Source of the DNA: a virus
Virus record (IMG/VR): IMGVR_UViG_3300046472_000120
Location: 1 to 27,747 of that record
Reading direction: 5' to 3' (one strand)
DNA length: 27,747 nucleotides
Shown: piece by piece, positions 1-7,817 of the stretch
How the letters are laid out: each line of letters begins with the position of its first letter
Numbering within the stretch: position 1 is the first letter of the stretch
Notes under the pieces: model-generated
Told to the model about the DNA's origin: nothing
Database searches by the model: none
Seen by the model: the letters and a program-made list of their open reading frames with translations, nothing else
Translations under genes and position numbers: made by a program

Positions 1-13
1 TTCAGGAGCAACC

Positions 14-136
14 ATGACCGCCCTGCAAATCACCCTATCAGCCTGGGCGCTAGTCGCCATCGCTGCGATCTTGTTCATTCGCGGCGCTGATACGCGTCGC
101 CGGCCGGTTCAACAATTTGAGAGGGAGGGAGCGTGA
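14..136 (+). CDS. Small single-helix membrane peptide
   Basis: This 40-aa ORF starts at an ATG preceded by AGGAG (4-8). Residues 3-23 form one hydrophobic helix, followed by an Arg-rich stretch (TRRRP) and a polar tail, so it is probably an inner-membrane peptide with a cytoplasmic C-terminus. Its stop overlaps the GTG of the next ORF (GTGA), which suggests translational coupling. No family is recognised; it could be a small lysis or superinfection-exclusion peptide, but nothing in the sequence decides this. Confidence 0.5.
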   Translation: MTALQITLSAWALVAIAAILFIRGADTRRRPVQQFEREGA

Positions 137-255
137 AAAAGCAACGCGGATTCACGGTGGTTGAGATTCTCGCCGTCCTGATTACTTTGAGTGTGATAGC
201 GGGCGGGTGCGGAGCGATCTACGTCGGCCTGCACTTCATCGCGAAGTTCTGGTAG
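133..255 (+). CDS. Prepilin-like micro-protein with type III signal
   Basis: A 40-aa ORF starts at GTG, coupled by GTGA to the upstream gene, with GAGGGAGGGAGC as ribosome-binding region. The N-terminus reads KKQRGFTVVEILAVLITL. That is the class III (prepilin peptidase) signal: a basic leader, Gly before Phe as the cleavage site, Glu at +5 of the mature form, then a hydrophobic helix of about 20 residues. Real pilins and pseudopilins continue for over 100 residues with a globular domain; this one stops about 35 residues after the cut site. It may insert into the inner membrane and engage the host type IV pilus or type II secretion assembly. The motif is seen directly; the role is inference. 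Confidence 0.6.
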   Translation: MKKQRGFTVVEILAVLITLSVIAGGCGAIYVGLHFIAKFW

Positions 256-336
256 TACCCCGCTGGCGCCGCGTGTCGATCGCACAAAGCCGAACCGGGC
301 GCCTCAGCAACGTCCTACCTAACATCTGAGGGAAGC

Positions 337-519
337 ATGAAGATCACGTTTCACTGTGACAACGGCGCGAACATTCATAGCGAGTACAAGGAAGAGATCA
401 ACCTGAGCGAGGTTGGTCTTAGTGAAGCAGAGTGGTGCGCCTTGAACGACGATGAGAAATACGCGGTCGTCAGGGAGTGGGCGCTGGAACGATATGAATA
501 CTGGTACCGCGAGAGCTGA
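337..519 (+). CDS. Hypothetical acidic phage protein, 60 aa
   Basis: The ATG follows a clear GAGGGAAGC ribosome-binding site. The product is acidic, starts with a short beta-like segment (MKITFHCDNGANIHSEY) and ends in an aromatic helix rich in Tyr, Trp and Glu. There is no signal peptide or membrane segment. It resembles the many short unclassified early proteins of proteobacterial phages; I cannot assign a function. Confidence 0.6.
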   Translation: MKITFHCDNGANIHSEYKEEINLSEVGLSEAEWCALNDDEKYAVVREWALERYEYWYRES

Positions 520-654
520 TGTCTTTTCTAAGCGACGGCCGCTCTGAGCAACTATAAGCCGCAGCCCGTGGGAAGCGGGCACCTGACGATTGCCGGTTGA
601 ACGCAGCCGTCACCCGCCAGGGTTCCAATATCACACGAATTGAGGACTACGAAA

Positions 655-858
655 ATGGCATACCGAAGCCTTCGCAAGTTTAAGCAGCAGCAACGGGAAT
701 ATGAGTTCCTGCAGGATAGGGCGGCAGACGCGCACCTTGACGGCGAGCCGCCGCAGACGGAAGCCGAACGAGCCGCCGAATGGGATGACCGCTATTGGGA
801 TCGTCTCGACGCCGAGGCGCGCGGGCTTGGAGTGGGGGAGTGGCATGGACGCGTCTAA
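655..858 (+). CDS. Hypothetical charged helical protein, 67 aa
   Basis: I chose the ATG at 655 (MAYRSLRKF) over the in-frame TTG at 640 because GAGG lies at a suitable distance upstream. The N-terminus is basic (SLRKFKQQQREYEF) and the rest is acidic and helical (EAERAAEWDDRYWDRLDAEA). The 3' end overlaps the zinc-finger gene at 845 by 14 bases. No family recognised; it is probably a soluble early phage protein. Confidence 0.5.
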   Translation: MAYRSLRKFKQQQREYEFLQDRAADAHLDGEPPQTEAERAAEWDDRYWDRLDAEARGLGVGEWHGRV

Positions 859-1141
859 GCAGTATCCGCCGCCTGTAATGGTCGAGCGCAAATGCAAATG
901 GTGCCGCAAGCCGTTCATGGCACGAAAGGCTGACGTTAAGCGCGGATGGGGATTGTTCTGCTCGAAGTCTTGCAAGGCAAAGCAACAGGAAAAGCGCACG
1001 GGTCAGAACGCTGCTTTTCAGGCGAGTGTTGGCGATCGCAACGCGAACCATCCCGATTGGCTCCGCCGCGAGATCGATCATGAACAGGCACTTTTTGAAT
1101 CGACCACGTCTCATGGACAAGACGGCACGGGAGGCTGGTAA
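845..1141 (+). CDS. Small zinc-finger protein, 98 aa
   Basis: Translation probably starts at ATG 845 (MDASKQYPPP), inside the end of the previous gene, with GGAGTGGC upstream. Residues 18-50 carry a Cys4 site, CKWC at the start and CSKSC about 24 residues later, framed by basic residues, as in treble-clef or HNH-like zinc-binding folds. No catalytic His-Asn-His is visible, so it is more likely a nucleic-acid or protein binder than a nuclease. Its stop shares a base with the next start (TAATG). Confidence 0.6.
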   Translation: MDASKQYPPPVMVERKCKWCRKPFMARKADVKRGWGLFCSKSCKAKQQEKRTGQNAAFQASVGDRNANHPDWLRREIDHEQALFESTTSHGQDGTGGW

Positions 1142-1344
1142 TGCTGACCTACGAACGCACCGACGATTACGTACTGACCGTTAGCGATGCTGGCCGCGCC
1201 AAGCTGGCCGAATGGCAACACCGCGAAGAAGCGCAACGCGATGCACACAACGACCGTCAGCGCGCAGAAATCCTTATGTGGACTACCGCTGCTGCAGTAG
1301 TCGCCATCGCGGCGCTGGCTATTAAATCGATTTTGGGAGTGTAG
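1141..1344 (+). CDS. C-tail-anchored membrane protein, 67 aa
   Basis: The start overlaps the preceding stop (TAATG), so the two are probably translated together. Residues 1-44 are charged and helical; residues 45-66 (MWTTAAAVVAIAALAIKSIL) form a single membrane helix at the extreme C-terminus. This predicts a cytoplasmic domain anchored to the inner membrane by its tail. Function unknown. Confidence 0.55.
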   Translation: MLTYERTDDYVLTVSDAGRAKLAEWQHREEAQRDAHNDRQRAEILMWTTAAAVVAIAALAIKSILGV

Positions 1345-1680
1345 ATGAAAGCCGACGATCTGAAACGCGAATGGAAACTGGCTCGTGATTACGCCAACCT
1401 TGTTGGTGAGCCTGAGCCGCACTTGCGTACTTGCGGAAAAGTCCACCGGGTGGTCGTGACGACGGAAATTGAGCATCAGGCAAGCCCGAGTGCGCAGAAC
1501 TATTGGAAGTCGGCTTACTTCGATGCGGCGCTCGGCGAGGTGATCAAGCTGCGCTTCCCTGAACTGGCTAGGCATGCGCTGGCAATCATGCAAGTCCGGT
1601 ACGAGGACGCGTTACGCGCCGAAAAGAATCAACTTCTGGCGCGACTCGCCGCAATCCAAGCCATTGAGGAGGCGCAATGA
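1345..1680 (+). CDS. Hypothetical protein, 111 aa
   Basis: The ORF begins directly after the previous stop, with GGGAG about 7 bases before the ATG. The protein is soluble and mixed, with a helical C-terminal third rich in Ala, Arg, Leu and Glu that may form a coiled coil. It ends in an ATGA overlap with the next ORF. Conserved features point only to an early phage gene; no domain is recognised. Confidence 0.6.
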   Translation: MKADDLKREWKLARDYANLVGEPEPHLRTCGKVHRVVVTTEIEHQASPSAQNYWKSAYFDAALGEVIKLRFPELARHALAIMQVRYEDALRAEKNQLLARLAAIQAIEEAQ

Positions 1681-1862
1681 ACATCCCGAAAAACACGGAT
1701 CTCCGTCACATTTCGACCGCTCTGGCTCCCGACGAACGCCTCGCCGCGATCAACGAGAACAAGCGCCTGCAGGCTATCAAGGCGCTCGGATCGCGGTGGT
1801 TGCTGGCCCGAGACTACGACGGCCACTATCAACCCGAATTGCATGCACGGAGCGCGCAATGA
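1677..1862 (+). CDS. Hypothetical protein, 61 aa
   Basis: The ATG lies in an ATGA overlap with the upstream gene and is preceded by GAGGAGGC, a strong ribosome-binding site. The product is small, soluble and helical (LAAINENKRLQAIKALG) and ends at another ATGA overlap with the ORF at 1859. Position and spacing argue that it is real; function unknown. Confidence 0.5.
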   Translation: MNIPKNTDLRHISTALAPDERLAAINENKRLQAIKALGSRWLLARDYDGHYQPELHARSAQ

Positions 1863-2080
1863 ACGCAATCGCACAACCGACCTTCGAAGAATTGACCGAC
1901 GAGGAACTGACGGAAGCGGTCAGGAAGCAGTCCGAGCGGATGTCGTTCTACAACGCCGCCGAATCAAACTGGTCCTCAGAAACGACCGCCCGTAACGCCT
2001 GCCGCGCCAAGCTGAATAGCTTAGGCAAGGAACTGGCGCGACGGAATCTTCCGTATCCGAAGGGCGACTACCTGCTCTAA
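1859..2080 (+). CDS. Hypothetical protein, 73 aa
   Basis: The start is the ATG in the ATGA overlap at 1859 (MNAIAQPTFEEL), not the long open extension upstream, which is antisense-like noise over the two previous genes. The protein is acidic at its N-terminus (ELTDEELTEAVRKQSERM) and helical throughout, with no membrane segment. It looks like a short phage helix-hairpin protein; no family recognised. Confidence 0.5.
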   Translation: MNAIAQPTFEELTDEELTEAVRKQSERMSFYNAAESNWSSETTARNACRAKLNSLGKELARRNLPYPKGDYLL

Positions 2081-2103
2081 CTGAATAACGAAGGGGAAAG
2101 AAA

Positions 2104-2409
2104 ATGAAGATCGTCATATCCGGATGGCTGTATGCGCAGCCCAATGAATACAACCCGGCGAATCCTAAGATCAGTTTCTGGGATGGCGAGGAAACGAGGT
2201 TTTGGGTCTCGCAGGGCTACATTCCGTTGTGCGCTCACACGATCGAAGTCGATGCTCCCGACGTGGATATCTTGTCCGGGCAAGTGCAATGCCTGCTTGC
2301 CAAAAGGGAAAAGCTGACCGAAGAGTTCACGAAGGCCGCGGCGAAGATTGATGATGCGCTCGCGCAGCTTAAGTGCCTGACGTTCGATGCGAGCGGGGTG
2401 GTCGCATGA
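2104..2409 (+). CDS. Hypothetical protein, 101 aa
   Basis: A good ribosome-binding site (AAGGGGAAAGAAA) precedes the ATG. The N-terminal 50 residues look like a beta-rich fold (MKIVISGWLY...ISFWDGEE) and the C-terminal 45 residues like a helix that could pair with the coiled-coil protein next door. It overlaps that gene by ATGA and so probably belongs to the recombination operon. Function unknown. Confidence 0.55.
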   Translation: MKIVISGWLYAQPNEYNPANPKISFWDGEETRFWVSQGYIPLCAHTIEVDAPDVDILSGQVQCLLAKREKLTEEFTKAAAKIDDALAQLKCLTFDASGVVA

Positions 2410-3722
2410 GCGAGTCCAAAGAACTGACCGTGCCCGAACGCGCAGCCGTAGCACTTGGCGCCGCCGAACATGAAAAGTCCTTGATCGAACTCTCGAAGAA
2501 GTACAGCGACATTGTAGAGATCAAGAACAAGGCCGGGCGCGAGCAGGCTCATGCAGCGTACATGACGCTGAAGAACGCGCGAATCGCCATTGAGAACGCC
2601 GGTAAGGATGCGCGGGACGATGCTGTCAAGTTCGGTAAAGCGGTGATCGCCGAAGAAAAGCGCCTTATCGAGATTACGCAGGCCGAGGAAGCGCGACTCC
2701 AGAAGTTAAGGGATGCATGGGATGCCGCAGTCGAGGTTGAGCGCCATGCAAAGCTGGCCGCCGAGAAAGCCCGAGTCGACGCAATCCGCAAGCGCATCGC
2801 CGAAATGCAGTCGATTCCTTCCATGCTGGTCGGCAAGCAGTCGGCAACGATTGCGGCGGCAATTGAAGGGCTGGAGGCGGTGCAGATCACGCTAGAAGAT
2901 TTTGCCGAGTTCGCAGGCGAGTGTGAGGTAGCCAAGATTTCAGCGCTCTCCAAGATGGGCGAGATGCTGTCGGCGCAATTGGCGCACGAAGCTGAGGCGA
3001 AGCGCCTGCAGGCGGAACGTGAGGAACTGGCGCGACTTCGGGCAGAGCAGGAAGAACGCGAGCGTATCGCCGCCGAGGAGCGAGTTGCACAGGAAGCGAA
3101 AGACCGTGCCGCCCGCCTTGAACAGGAGCGCCGCGATCGCGAAGTCCGCGAACAGGAAGAGGCTGAGAGCCGTGAAGCGCAACGTCTCGCTCAAGAGGCG
3201 ATCGACGCCGAGCGTGCAGCGCATGAAGCACGCATGGCCGCGGAGCGTGCCGAATTAGCCAGGCAGCAAGCCGAGATCGACCGAGCCAAGGCTGAACAGG
3301 AACGCATCACACGGGAAGCGGCGGAAAAGGCAGAGGCAGAGCGTGCCGCTGCGGCCCAGGCTGAAGCGGATTGGATCTTCGCGGAGCAGGAGCGGATCGC
3401 AGCGGAGCAAGCAGCCGAGGCCGAACGCAAGGAGCGCGAAGCGAAGGCAGAAGTCGAGCGCGCCGCACTCGAAGCCGAGGTTGCGCGTCTGCATGCCCTG
3501 CACTTCGCCAATGACGGCCTTGGAATGCTTGAAGACGTGCTGCAAGAAATCGCTCGACCGATCGGCCAAGACTGCTGCGGCCACCCTGAATTCGATATGG
3601 GGTACGTCTGCTGCGGCAACGCGGAACCGATCTTCCACGGCATCGAATCGCTTTCCACCGAACTGAACAAGTGGCGCAGCGAGCTAATCCAGCGTCGCAT
3701 CGAACAAAAGGAGGCAGCATGA
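2406..3722 (+). CDS. Large coiled-coil protein of the recombination block, 438 aa
   Basis: The start is the ATG in the ATGA overlap at 2406 (MSESKELTVPERAA). Residues 1-180 are a helical domain; residues 190-345 are an almost uninterrupted Glu/Arg/Ala/Gln heptad-like coiled coil; the last 80 residues hold a compact cysteine-rich segment (CCGHPEFDMGYVCCG) that could bind zinc. Coiled-coil proteins of this kind often sit next to phage RecT/Erf and YqaJ-type exonuclease genes, as here. It may be a structural partner of the annealing or exonuclease complex; that role is inferred from neighbours. The repetitive codons also create long antisense ORFs, which I ignored. Confidence 0.65.
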   Translation: MSESKELTVPERAAVALGAAEHEKSLIELSKKYSDIVEIKNKAGREQAHAAYMTLKNARIAIENAGKDARDDAVKFGKAVIAEEKRLIEITQAEEARLQKLRDAWDAAVEVERHAKLAAEKARVDAIRKRIAEMQSIPSMLVGKQSATIAAAIEGLEAVQITLEDFAEFAGECEVAKISALSKMGEMLSAQLAHEAEAKRLQAEREELARLRAEQEERERIAAEERVAQEAKDRAARLEQERRDREVREQEEAESREAQRLAQEAIDAERAAHEARMAAERAELARQQAEIDRAKAEQERITREAAEKAEAERAAAAQAEADWIFAEQERIAAEQAAEAERKEREAKAEVERAALEAEVARLHALHFANDGLGMLEDVLQEIARPIGQDCCGHPEFDMGYVCCGNAEPIFHGIESLSTELNKWRSELIQRRIEQKEAA

Positions 3723-4612
3723 ACGAAGTAATCGAAATGCCGCGGCGCGAGAGTGCGCCCATATCGGTGCAGGACACGCTGCAGACCGCTCGCACGATTC
3801 AGACGGTGATGCAGTCGGTCATGAAGGAAAACGTCCATTACGGGATCATTCCCGGATGCAAGCAGCCGAGCTTGTACAAGGCTGGCTCGGAGGCTTTGCT
3901 TTCCACCTTTCGGATTGCAGTCGAGCCGATTGTCGAGGAATTCACCAGCCGCGATGATCGCGGGCGTGTGCGCGAGATCCGCTACCGCGTCAAATGCGTA
4001 GGCCGCCACATTGGCACCAACTATGAAGTCGGCTATGGGGTGGGTGAGTGCTCCACTGGCGAGGATAAGTATGCATGGCGCCGCGCGGTCTGCGACGAGG
4101 AATACGAAGCCGCTGACGAAACGGATCGCCGCATCAAGTGGGGCAAGTGGCAGAACAAGGTACAGCAGACGAAGCAGATTCGCGTCTCGCCTGCCGACAT
4201 GTCGAACACGGTCCTGAAGATGGCGAAGAAACGAGCCCAGATCGACCTGACGCTGACGGCGCTTGGTTGCTCGGACATCTTTGCGCAGGATCTGGAGGAT
4301 TTGGACGAGACGATCCGCGAGCAATTCGCCGACGCTGGCCCGGCCACTGATCCCGCGCTGACGCAGAAATGGGTTGACGCAGCGAATGCTGCAGTAGACG
4401 CGGACAAGTTGAAAGCTGTCTGGACGAACGGCGTGCGTGAAATCAAGGCCGCGAAAGACATGACCGCTTACAACACATTCAAGGCGACGGTTGAGGCGAA
4501 AGGCAAGACGTTCGTCGTCGCCAGGGCCGCCGTTCAACGTGAACCGGGCGACGATGATTTCAGCGACGAGTTTGCACGGCAGATCGCCGCAGAACAAGGA
4601 GATCAAAAGTGA
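3719..4612 (+). CDS. Candidate single-strand annealing/recombination protein, 297 aa
   Basis: Translation starts at ATG 3719 behind AAAGGAGGC, overlapping the previous stop. The conserved core covers residues 25-200: a VHYGIIPGC motif, KAGSEALLSTFRIAVEP, a segment with paired Cys and charged residues, then a MSNTVLKMAKKRAQIDLTL helix and an acidic stretch. This family is widespread in phages and lies next to YqaJ-type exonucleases, where annealing proteins of the RecT/Erf/Sak type normally sit. I infer DNA annealing from that pairing; I cannot show the fold. The last 100 residues are variable and acidic, possibly a protein-interaction tail. Confidence 0.55.
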   Translation: MNEVIEMPRRESAPISVQDTLQTARTIQTVMQSVMKENVHYGIIPGCKQPSLYKAGSEALLSTFRIAVEPIVEEFTSRDDRGRVREIRYRVKCVGRHIGTNYEVGYGVGECSTGEDKYAWRRAVCDEEYEAADETDRRIKWGKWQNKVQQTKQIRVSPADMSNTVLKMAKKRAQIDLTLTALGCSDIFAQDLEDLDETIREQFADAGPATDPALTQKWVDAANAAVDADKLKAVWTNGVREIKAAKDMTAYNTFKATVEAKGKTFVVARAAVQREPGDDDFSDEFARQIAAEQGDQK

Positions 4613-5262
4613 TTCTCATCCATTGTGCCCAGGGTAGCCAGGAATGGTTGAACGCCCGTTGTGCAGCTATCACTGCATCGCGCGCCGCAGATGCAATCTC
4701 GGTTCTCTCGCGGAAATCGGGTGACAAGAACCCCGGTGATCCGACTGCGGCGTCCGACAAGTACGCCTATGACTTGGCGTTCGAACGCATCAGCGGCGTG
4801 CCGTACGGCGAGCCAGTGAAAGCATGGACGCTTGAGCGCGGTCACGAACTAGAGAAGCTGGCGCGACTTGAATATGAAGCCCGCACCGGCAATCTCGCGT
4901 CTGAGTCGGGTGTGATGCTCACCGATGACCGGCTGTTCGGCTACTCGACGGATGGCTTGGTCGGCGATGACGGCCTGATCGAAATCAAATGTCCGGTCGA
5001 TAGCGTGAAGATTATGGACATGCTGACCACGTTCGACGTGTCCGAGTACATGCACCAGATGCAGCTAGGAATGTTCATCAGCGGGCGTAAGTGGTGCGAT
5101 TTTATTCAATACGTGCCGGCGCTCGAGCATGTCGGGAAAGACCTGTTCTACAAGCGAGTGATGCGCGACGACGACTTTATCGATGACATGGTGGCCAAAC
5201 TCCTGACGTTCGAAAAGCGCGTCACGGCATACGAGCAGATGCTTCGCCAGCAAGCCGCCTAA
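4609..5262 (+). CDS. YqaJ/lambda-type 5'-3' exonuclease, 217 aa
   Basis: The GTG start is coupled to the previous gene (GTGA) and has AAGGAG upstream. The protein has the YqaJ viral recombinase pattern: GSQEWLNAR and a following ITAS at the N-terminus, LERGHELEKLARLEYE (residues about 76-91) with the first acidic residues, GYSTDGLVGDDGLIEIKCP (about 107-125) carrying the D...ExK metal-binding core, and a QMQLGMF helix near 150. Length fits the family (about 200-230 aa). It should degrade one strand of linear duplex DNA so that the partner annealing protein can load, for phage recombination or circularisation. Confidence 0.85.
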   Translation: MILIHCAQGSQEWLNARCAAITASRAADAISVLSRKSGDKNPGDPTAASDKYAYDLAFERISGVPYGEPVKAWTLERGHELEKLARLEYEARTGNLASESGVMLTDDRLFGYSTDGLVGDDGLIEIKCPVDSVKIMDMLTTFDVSEYMHQMQLGMFISGRKWCDFIQYVPALEHVGKDLFYKRVMRDDDFIDDMVAKLLTFEKRVTAYEQMLRQQAA

Positions 5263-5430
5263 CCCTACCGCCGCAGCATCGCACGGATTGGCGCAAGCGT
5301 TTCCCGATAAGCCGAATGCAGCGGCACCTTATTTCCCCGAATCCGTGCGGTGATCTCCGCATGGGCGCTTAGGGGCGCAGTCTCGGCCCCGCTTTTTATA
5401 CCAAGGGTCGGCATTGGCCGGCGAGTGAAC

Positions 5431-5649
5431 ATGAGCATCCGAACCAATCTCGAAATGTGGATGTCCCCGCTGACGCATCGAATCTACATCGGCAAGTCGA
5501 AGGGCGGCGTTGCGACGAGCAAGCAAGACGTGACGGCGCAGTGCATCAACGGGGCCGTCGCACATCTGATCGCCGTGAATGATCTGGAGGTAATCGTGAA
5601 CCTCGACGAAGGCCGGTATCGCGTGAAGATCACGCCCGAGTCCGCCTAA
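5431..5649 (+). CDS. Hypothetical protein, 72 aa
   Basis: The ATG at 5431 (MSIRTNLEMWMSPLTHRIYIG) was chosen because the codons upstream look non-coding. The product is small, basic and beta-rich (IYIGKSKGG, LEVIVNLDEGRYRVKI), suggesting a compact barrel or SH3-like fold. It follows a 168-base gap after the exonuclease that may hold a promoter or terminator, although I see no convincing one. Function unknown. Confidence 0.6.
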   Translation: MSIRTNLEMWMSPLTHRIYIGKSKGGVATSKQDVTAQCINGAVAHLIAVNDLEVIVNLDEGRYRVKITPESA

Positions 5650-5673
5650 CAACGCAGCAAGAACGAGACGAAT

Positions 5674-5952
5674 ATGAGCGAACAACGAATGATCGAAGCT
5701 TTGCGCGAATGCCGCCACTGCGGTTGGATGTGCGCGCCCAATTCAACTCCGAACAAGTCGAGCTATCCGCTCGTCGAACCCATTGCGCCGACAGCCGATG
5801 CGCAGTCTGATGAGCGCGCGGCGTTCGAGGCATGGTTCAAAAAGCGCGGCGTATGGCCACGACTGACGTATCTGGAAGTCTGGCAAGCCGCCCTCTCCAC
5901 CGCCCCCATTACGCCGACAGCAGATGCGCTGACTACCGGAGCGTCGCAATGA
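5674..5952 (+). CDS. Mosaic phage protein with DERAAFEAW module, 92 aa
   Basis: The ATG has a weak GACGAG upstream. The first 25 residues hold a small Cys/His cluster (CRHCGWMC). After a linker (IAPTADAQS) comes a DERAAFEAWF module, and the end is a PTADALTTGA segment. The same modules return in the genes at 6100 and 7299, so this looks like a product of module shuffling. DERAAFEAW-type segments are common in phages of Burkholderia and enterobacteria, with unknown function. It overlaps the next gene by ATGA. Confidence 0.6.
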   Translation: MSEQRMIEALRECRHCGWMCAPNSTPNKSSYPLVEPIAPTADAQSDERAAFEAWFKKRGVWPRLTYLEVWQAALSTAPITPTADALTTGASQ

Positions 5953-6095
5953 GCAACCTTGCAAAACTGACCCTGCGCTATATCCATGAGTTCGATGGCT
6001 TCGCATCCGGTTTGTCACCCGATCTTCGAGCCAAGTGCCGCTTGGCTCTCGCGGCCCGTCTGATTGCAGGTGAATACGAATTGATTGAGGAGTAA
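5949..6095 (+). CDS. Hypothetical protein, 48 aa
   Basis: The start is the ATG in the ATGA overlap at 5949 (MSNLAKLTLRYIHEF). It is a short, mostly helical, soluble protein ending in acidic residues (GEYELIEE). Tight coupling on the 5' side and a 4-base gap before the next GTG support it as a real gene. No family recognised. Confidence 0.5.
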   Translation: MSNLAKLTLRYIHEFDGFASGLSPDLRAKCRLALAARLIAGEYELIEE

Positions 6096-6099
6096 CACT

Positions 6100-7302
6100 G
6101 TGAACAAAGACATTCGCTCCTATGCCAGCAATCCTGACCTGGAAGAAATCCGTGGAGCCATACAAGGCGAGTTTAAGCCGTTGTTCCCTGAATTAGATCA
6201 TCCCGCCGAAAAGGTGACAGCCGATGCGCAGCCTGTGGCGGTGGACTTTCCTGAGCGCGTCATCGACGTGATATGGCAGGGTGCTGGCTTGACGACGTAC
6301 CACGAAGACGGCGACCAGAAACAGAAGTTCTACGCGTTTGCTCGCGCAGTGGTATCCGAGACGCTCGCGAGGCTTCCCGCCACCACCGAAAAGGTGACAG
6401 CCGATGCGGTAGACGAGCGGGCGGCGTTTGAGGCGTGGATTCGAACGGGTGAGCTTGACCTGACGCCACGCCTTGAGCGCGATGGCGAGTTCTATGACGA
6501 TTTCGATACGCAGCGCGCTTGGCGTGGCTGGCAAGCCCGCGCGGCACTGTCAGCCCAGCCGTCTGACGCCGCTGCGGAGGCGCAATCTGCCGCGCCAGCG
6601 CCATCGGTCGAGCAGGACGAGCGCGGGGCGTTTGCGCAAGCTGCGATTCGAATGCTCGAAGGCTACGCGGAAAGCTACGAAAGCATGTCACGTATGGACG
6701 GCGGCGGAAACAAAGTCCAGTGCTCTAGCGTTGCTTTCGACATTCGTCACAACATGGTTGGCTGGATAAAAGCCCGCGCCGCATCAACTTCCGCCAATGT
6801 GGCGCAGGGTGCGGAGGCGGTGATTCTAAAAGGCGTCGGCAAGATGAACGGCGATGGCTGGAAGGACACGACCAAGGTTGATGAAGTCGTGTTTGTCTGG
6901 AACGCCGAGCTACCGCGACCCTACTCGCCGGGCCAGTATCCGCGCATTGGCAATGAGTGCGGCTGGACCGCCAGTACCGACCAATACAACTTCTCGCCCG
7001 CGACGCTTGAGGAAGCCCGAAGCGCAATTGAAGGCATGCTGGCCGCGCTGCCAGCACAGACAGCGCTCACCAAGAACAATAATCCCGCGACTCAGAAAAT
7101 AATTGAACGCTGGCTTCAAGACGATCAGCCAGCACAGACAACGCTCACCGCCGCGCAGAAGTGGGAGATTGCTGAACGCGTTCACGCGCAGTGCGAGCGA
7201 CTGAAGCCGCATGCGACGTTCCGATCCGCTGCCTCTCAAGCCATCAACGATACGCTAGACGCCCTGACCGCCGCTCAATCCGCAAGCGGAGACACGAAAT
7301 GA
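6100..7302 (+). CDS. Large mosaic early protein, 400 aa
   Basis: The GTG at 6100 has GAGGAG at good spacing and is preferred over the alternative start at 6085. The protein reads as beads on a string: an EKVTADA linker, a domain with two aromatic helices, a second EKVTADA linker, a DERAAFEAW module with W..W motifs, then further short helical modules joined by Ala/Gln-rich linkers (AAEAQSAAPAPS, AQTALTKNN). A 23-base exact repeat (6206-6228 and 6386-6408) encodes the two EKVTADA linkers. No enzymatic motif is visible; it is probably a composite of several phage accessory domains. Confidence 0.6.
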   Translation: MNKDIRSYASNPDLEEIRGAIQGEFKPLFPELDHPAEKVTADAQPVAVDFPERVIDVIWQGAGLTTYHEDGDQKQKFYAFARAVVSETLARLPATTEKVTADAVDERAAFEAWIRTGELDLTPRLERDGEFYDDFDTQRAWRGWQARAALSAQPSDAAAEAQSAAPAPSVEQDERGAFAQAAIRMLEGYAESYESMSRMDGGGNKVQCSSVAFDIRHNMVGWIKARAASTSANVAQGAEAVILKGVGKMNGDGWKDTTKVDEVVFVWNAELPRPYSPGQYPRIGNECGWTASTDQYNFSPATLEEARSAIEGMLAALPAQTALTKNNNPATQKIIERWLQDDQPAQTTLTAAQKWEIAERVHAQCERLKPHATFRSAASQAINDTLDALTAAQSASGDTK

Positions 7303-7817
7303 GTGATGAACTGATTAAGCGCCTGCGCGAATTTCACGAACTGCGCGCTCCCATTCCGAGTGTACCTTCGATCGCAACGGAAGCCGCAGACCTGATCGAG
7401 CAGCAAGCCGCGCGCATTGCCGCACTCGAAGCGCAACTCGCCACTGTAGCGCCAGCCGTCGATGCGCTGACTACCGGAGCGGTGGCGTGGGAAACGCGCG
7501 AACAGATGCGCGAGCGGCTGAATCGGAAAGTGCTGGAGATGTCCGATAACCCGAATGAGTTGATCGGATTGGGGCATGAACACCATTTCGTTACTCAACC
7601 GTCTTCGGGAATAAGTGTTTGTGCTACCTGCGGAGTTAGCGAGGTAGCTGCGCGTCGAGCCCACCCTGCCAGCGAGCCGAAAGCGCTGACGGACGGCCCG
7701 TGTCGTGGTTATGTACGTGGCCTTGCTAATCGCGACTGGCACCGTGGGATGTTGATGCTGGATGCAGAGGACTTGTGCGCTATCCGAGAACTTCTCGGAT
7801 CGGAGGCCGGGAAATGA
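7299..7817 (+). CDS. Mosaic protein with LIEQQAARIAALE coiled coil, 172 aa
   Basis: It starts at the ATGA overlap at 7299 (MSDELIKRLREFHELRAP). Residues 25-50 are a leucine-rich coiled coil (LIEQQAARIAALEAQL), followed by a VDALTTGA linker shared with the gene at 5674, an Arg/Glu helix, a short CATCGV motif near residue 110 and a helical C-terminus. The coiled-coil module also occurs in the gene at 8793. Such modules are typical of swapping early proteins in temperate phages; function unknown. Confidence 0.6.
   Translation: MSDELIKRLREFHELRAPIPSVPSIATEAADLIEQQAARIAALEAQLATVAPAVDALTTGAVAWETREQMRERLNRKVLEMSDNPNELIGLGHEHHFVTQPSSGISVCATCGVSEVAARRAHPASEPKALTDGPCRGYVRGLANRDWHRGMLMLDAEDLCAIRELLGSEAGK

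Noticed and set aside
3191-4606. 471-aa ORF on the - strand
   Set aside because: Antisense to the coiled-coil and annealing genes; low-complexity Ala/Ser/Arg composition is a shadow of Glu/Ala-rich codons.
5265-5447. 60-aa ORF on the - strand in the gap after the exonuclease
   Set aside because: Codon use is acceptable, but no ribosome-binding site precedes any of its ATGs and no promoter is evident. Kept out of the gene list; it could be a remnant.
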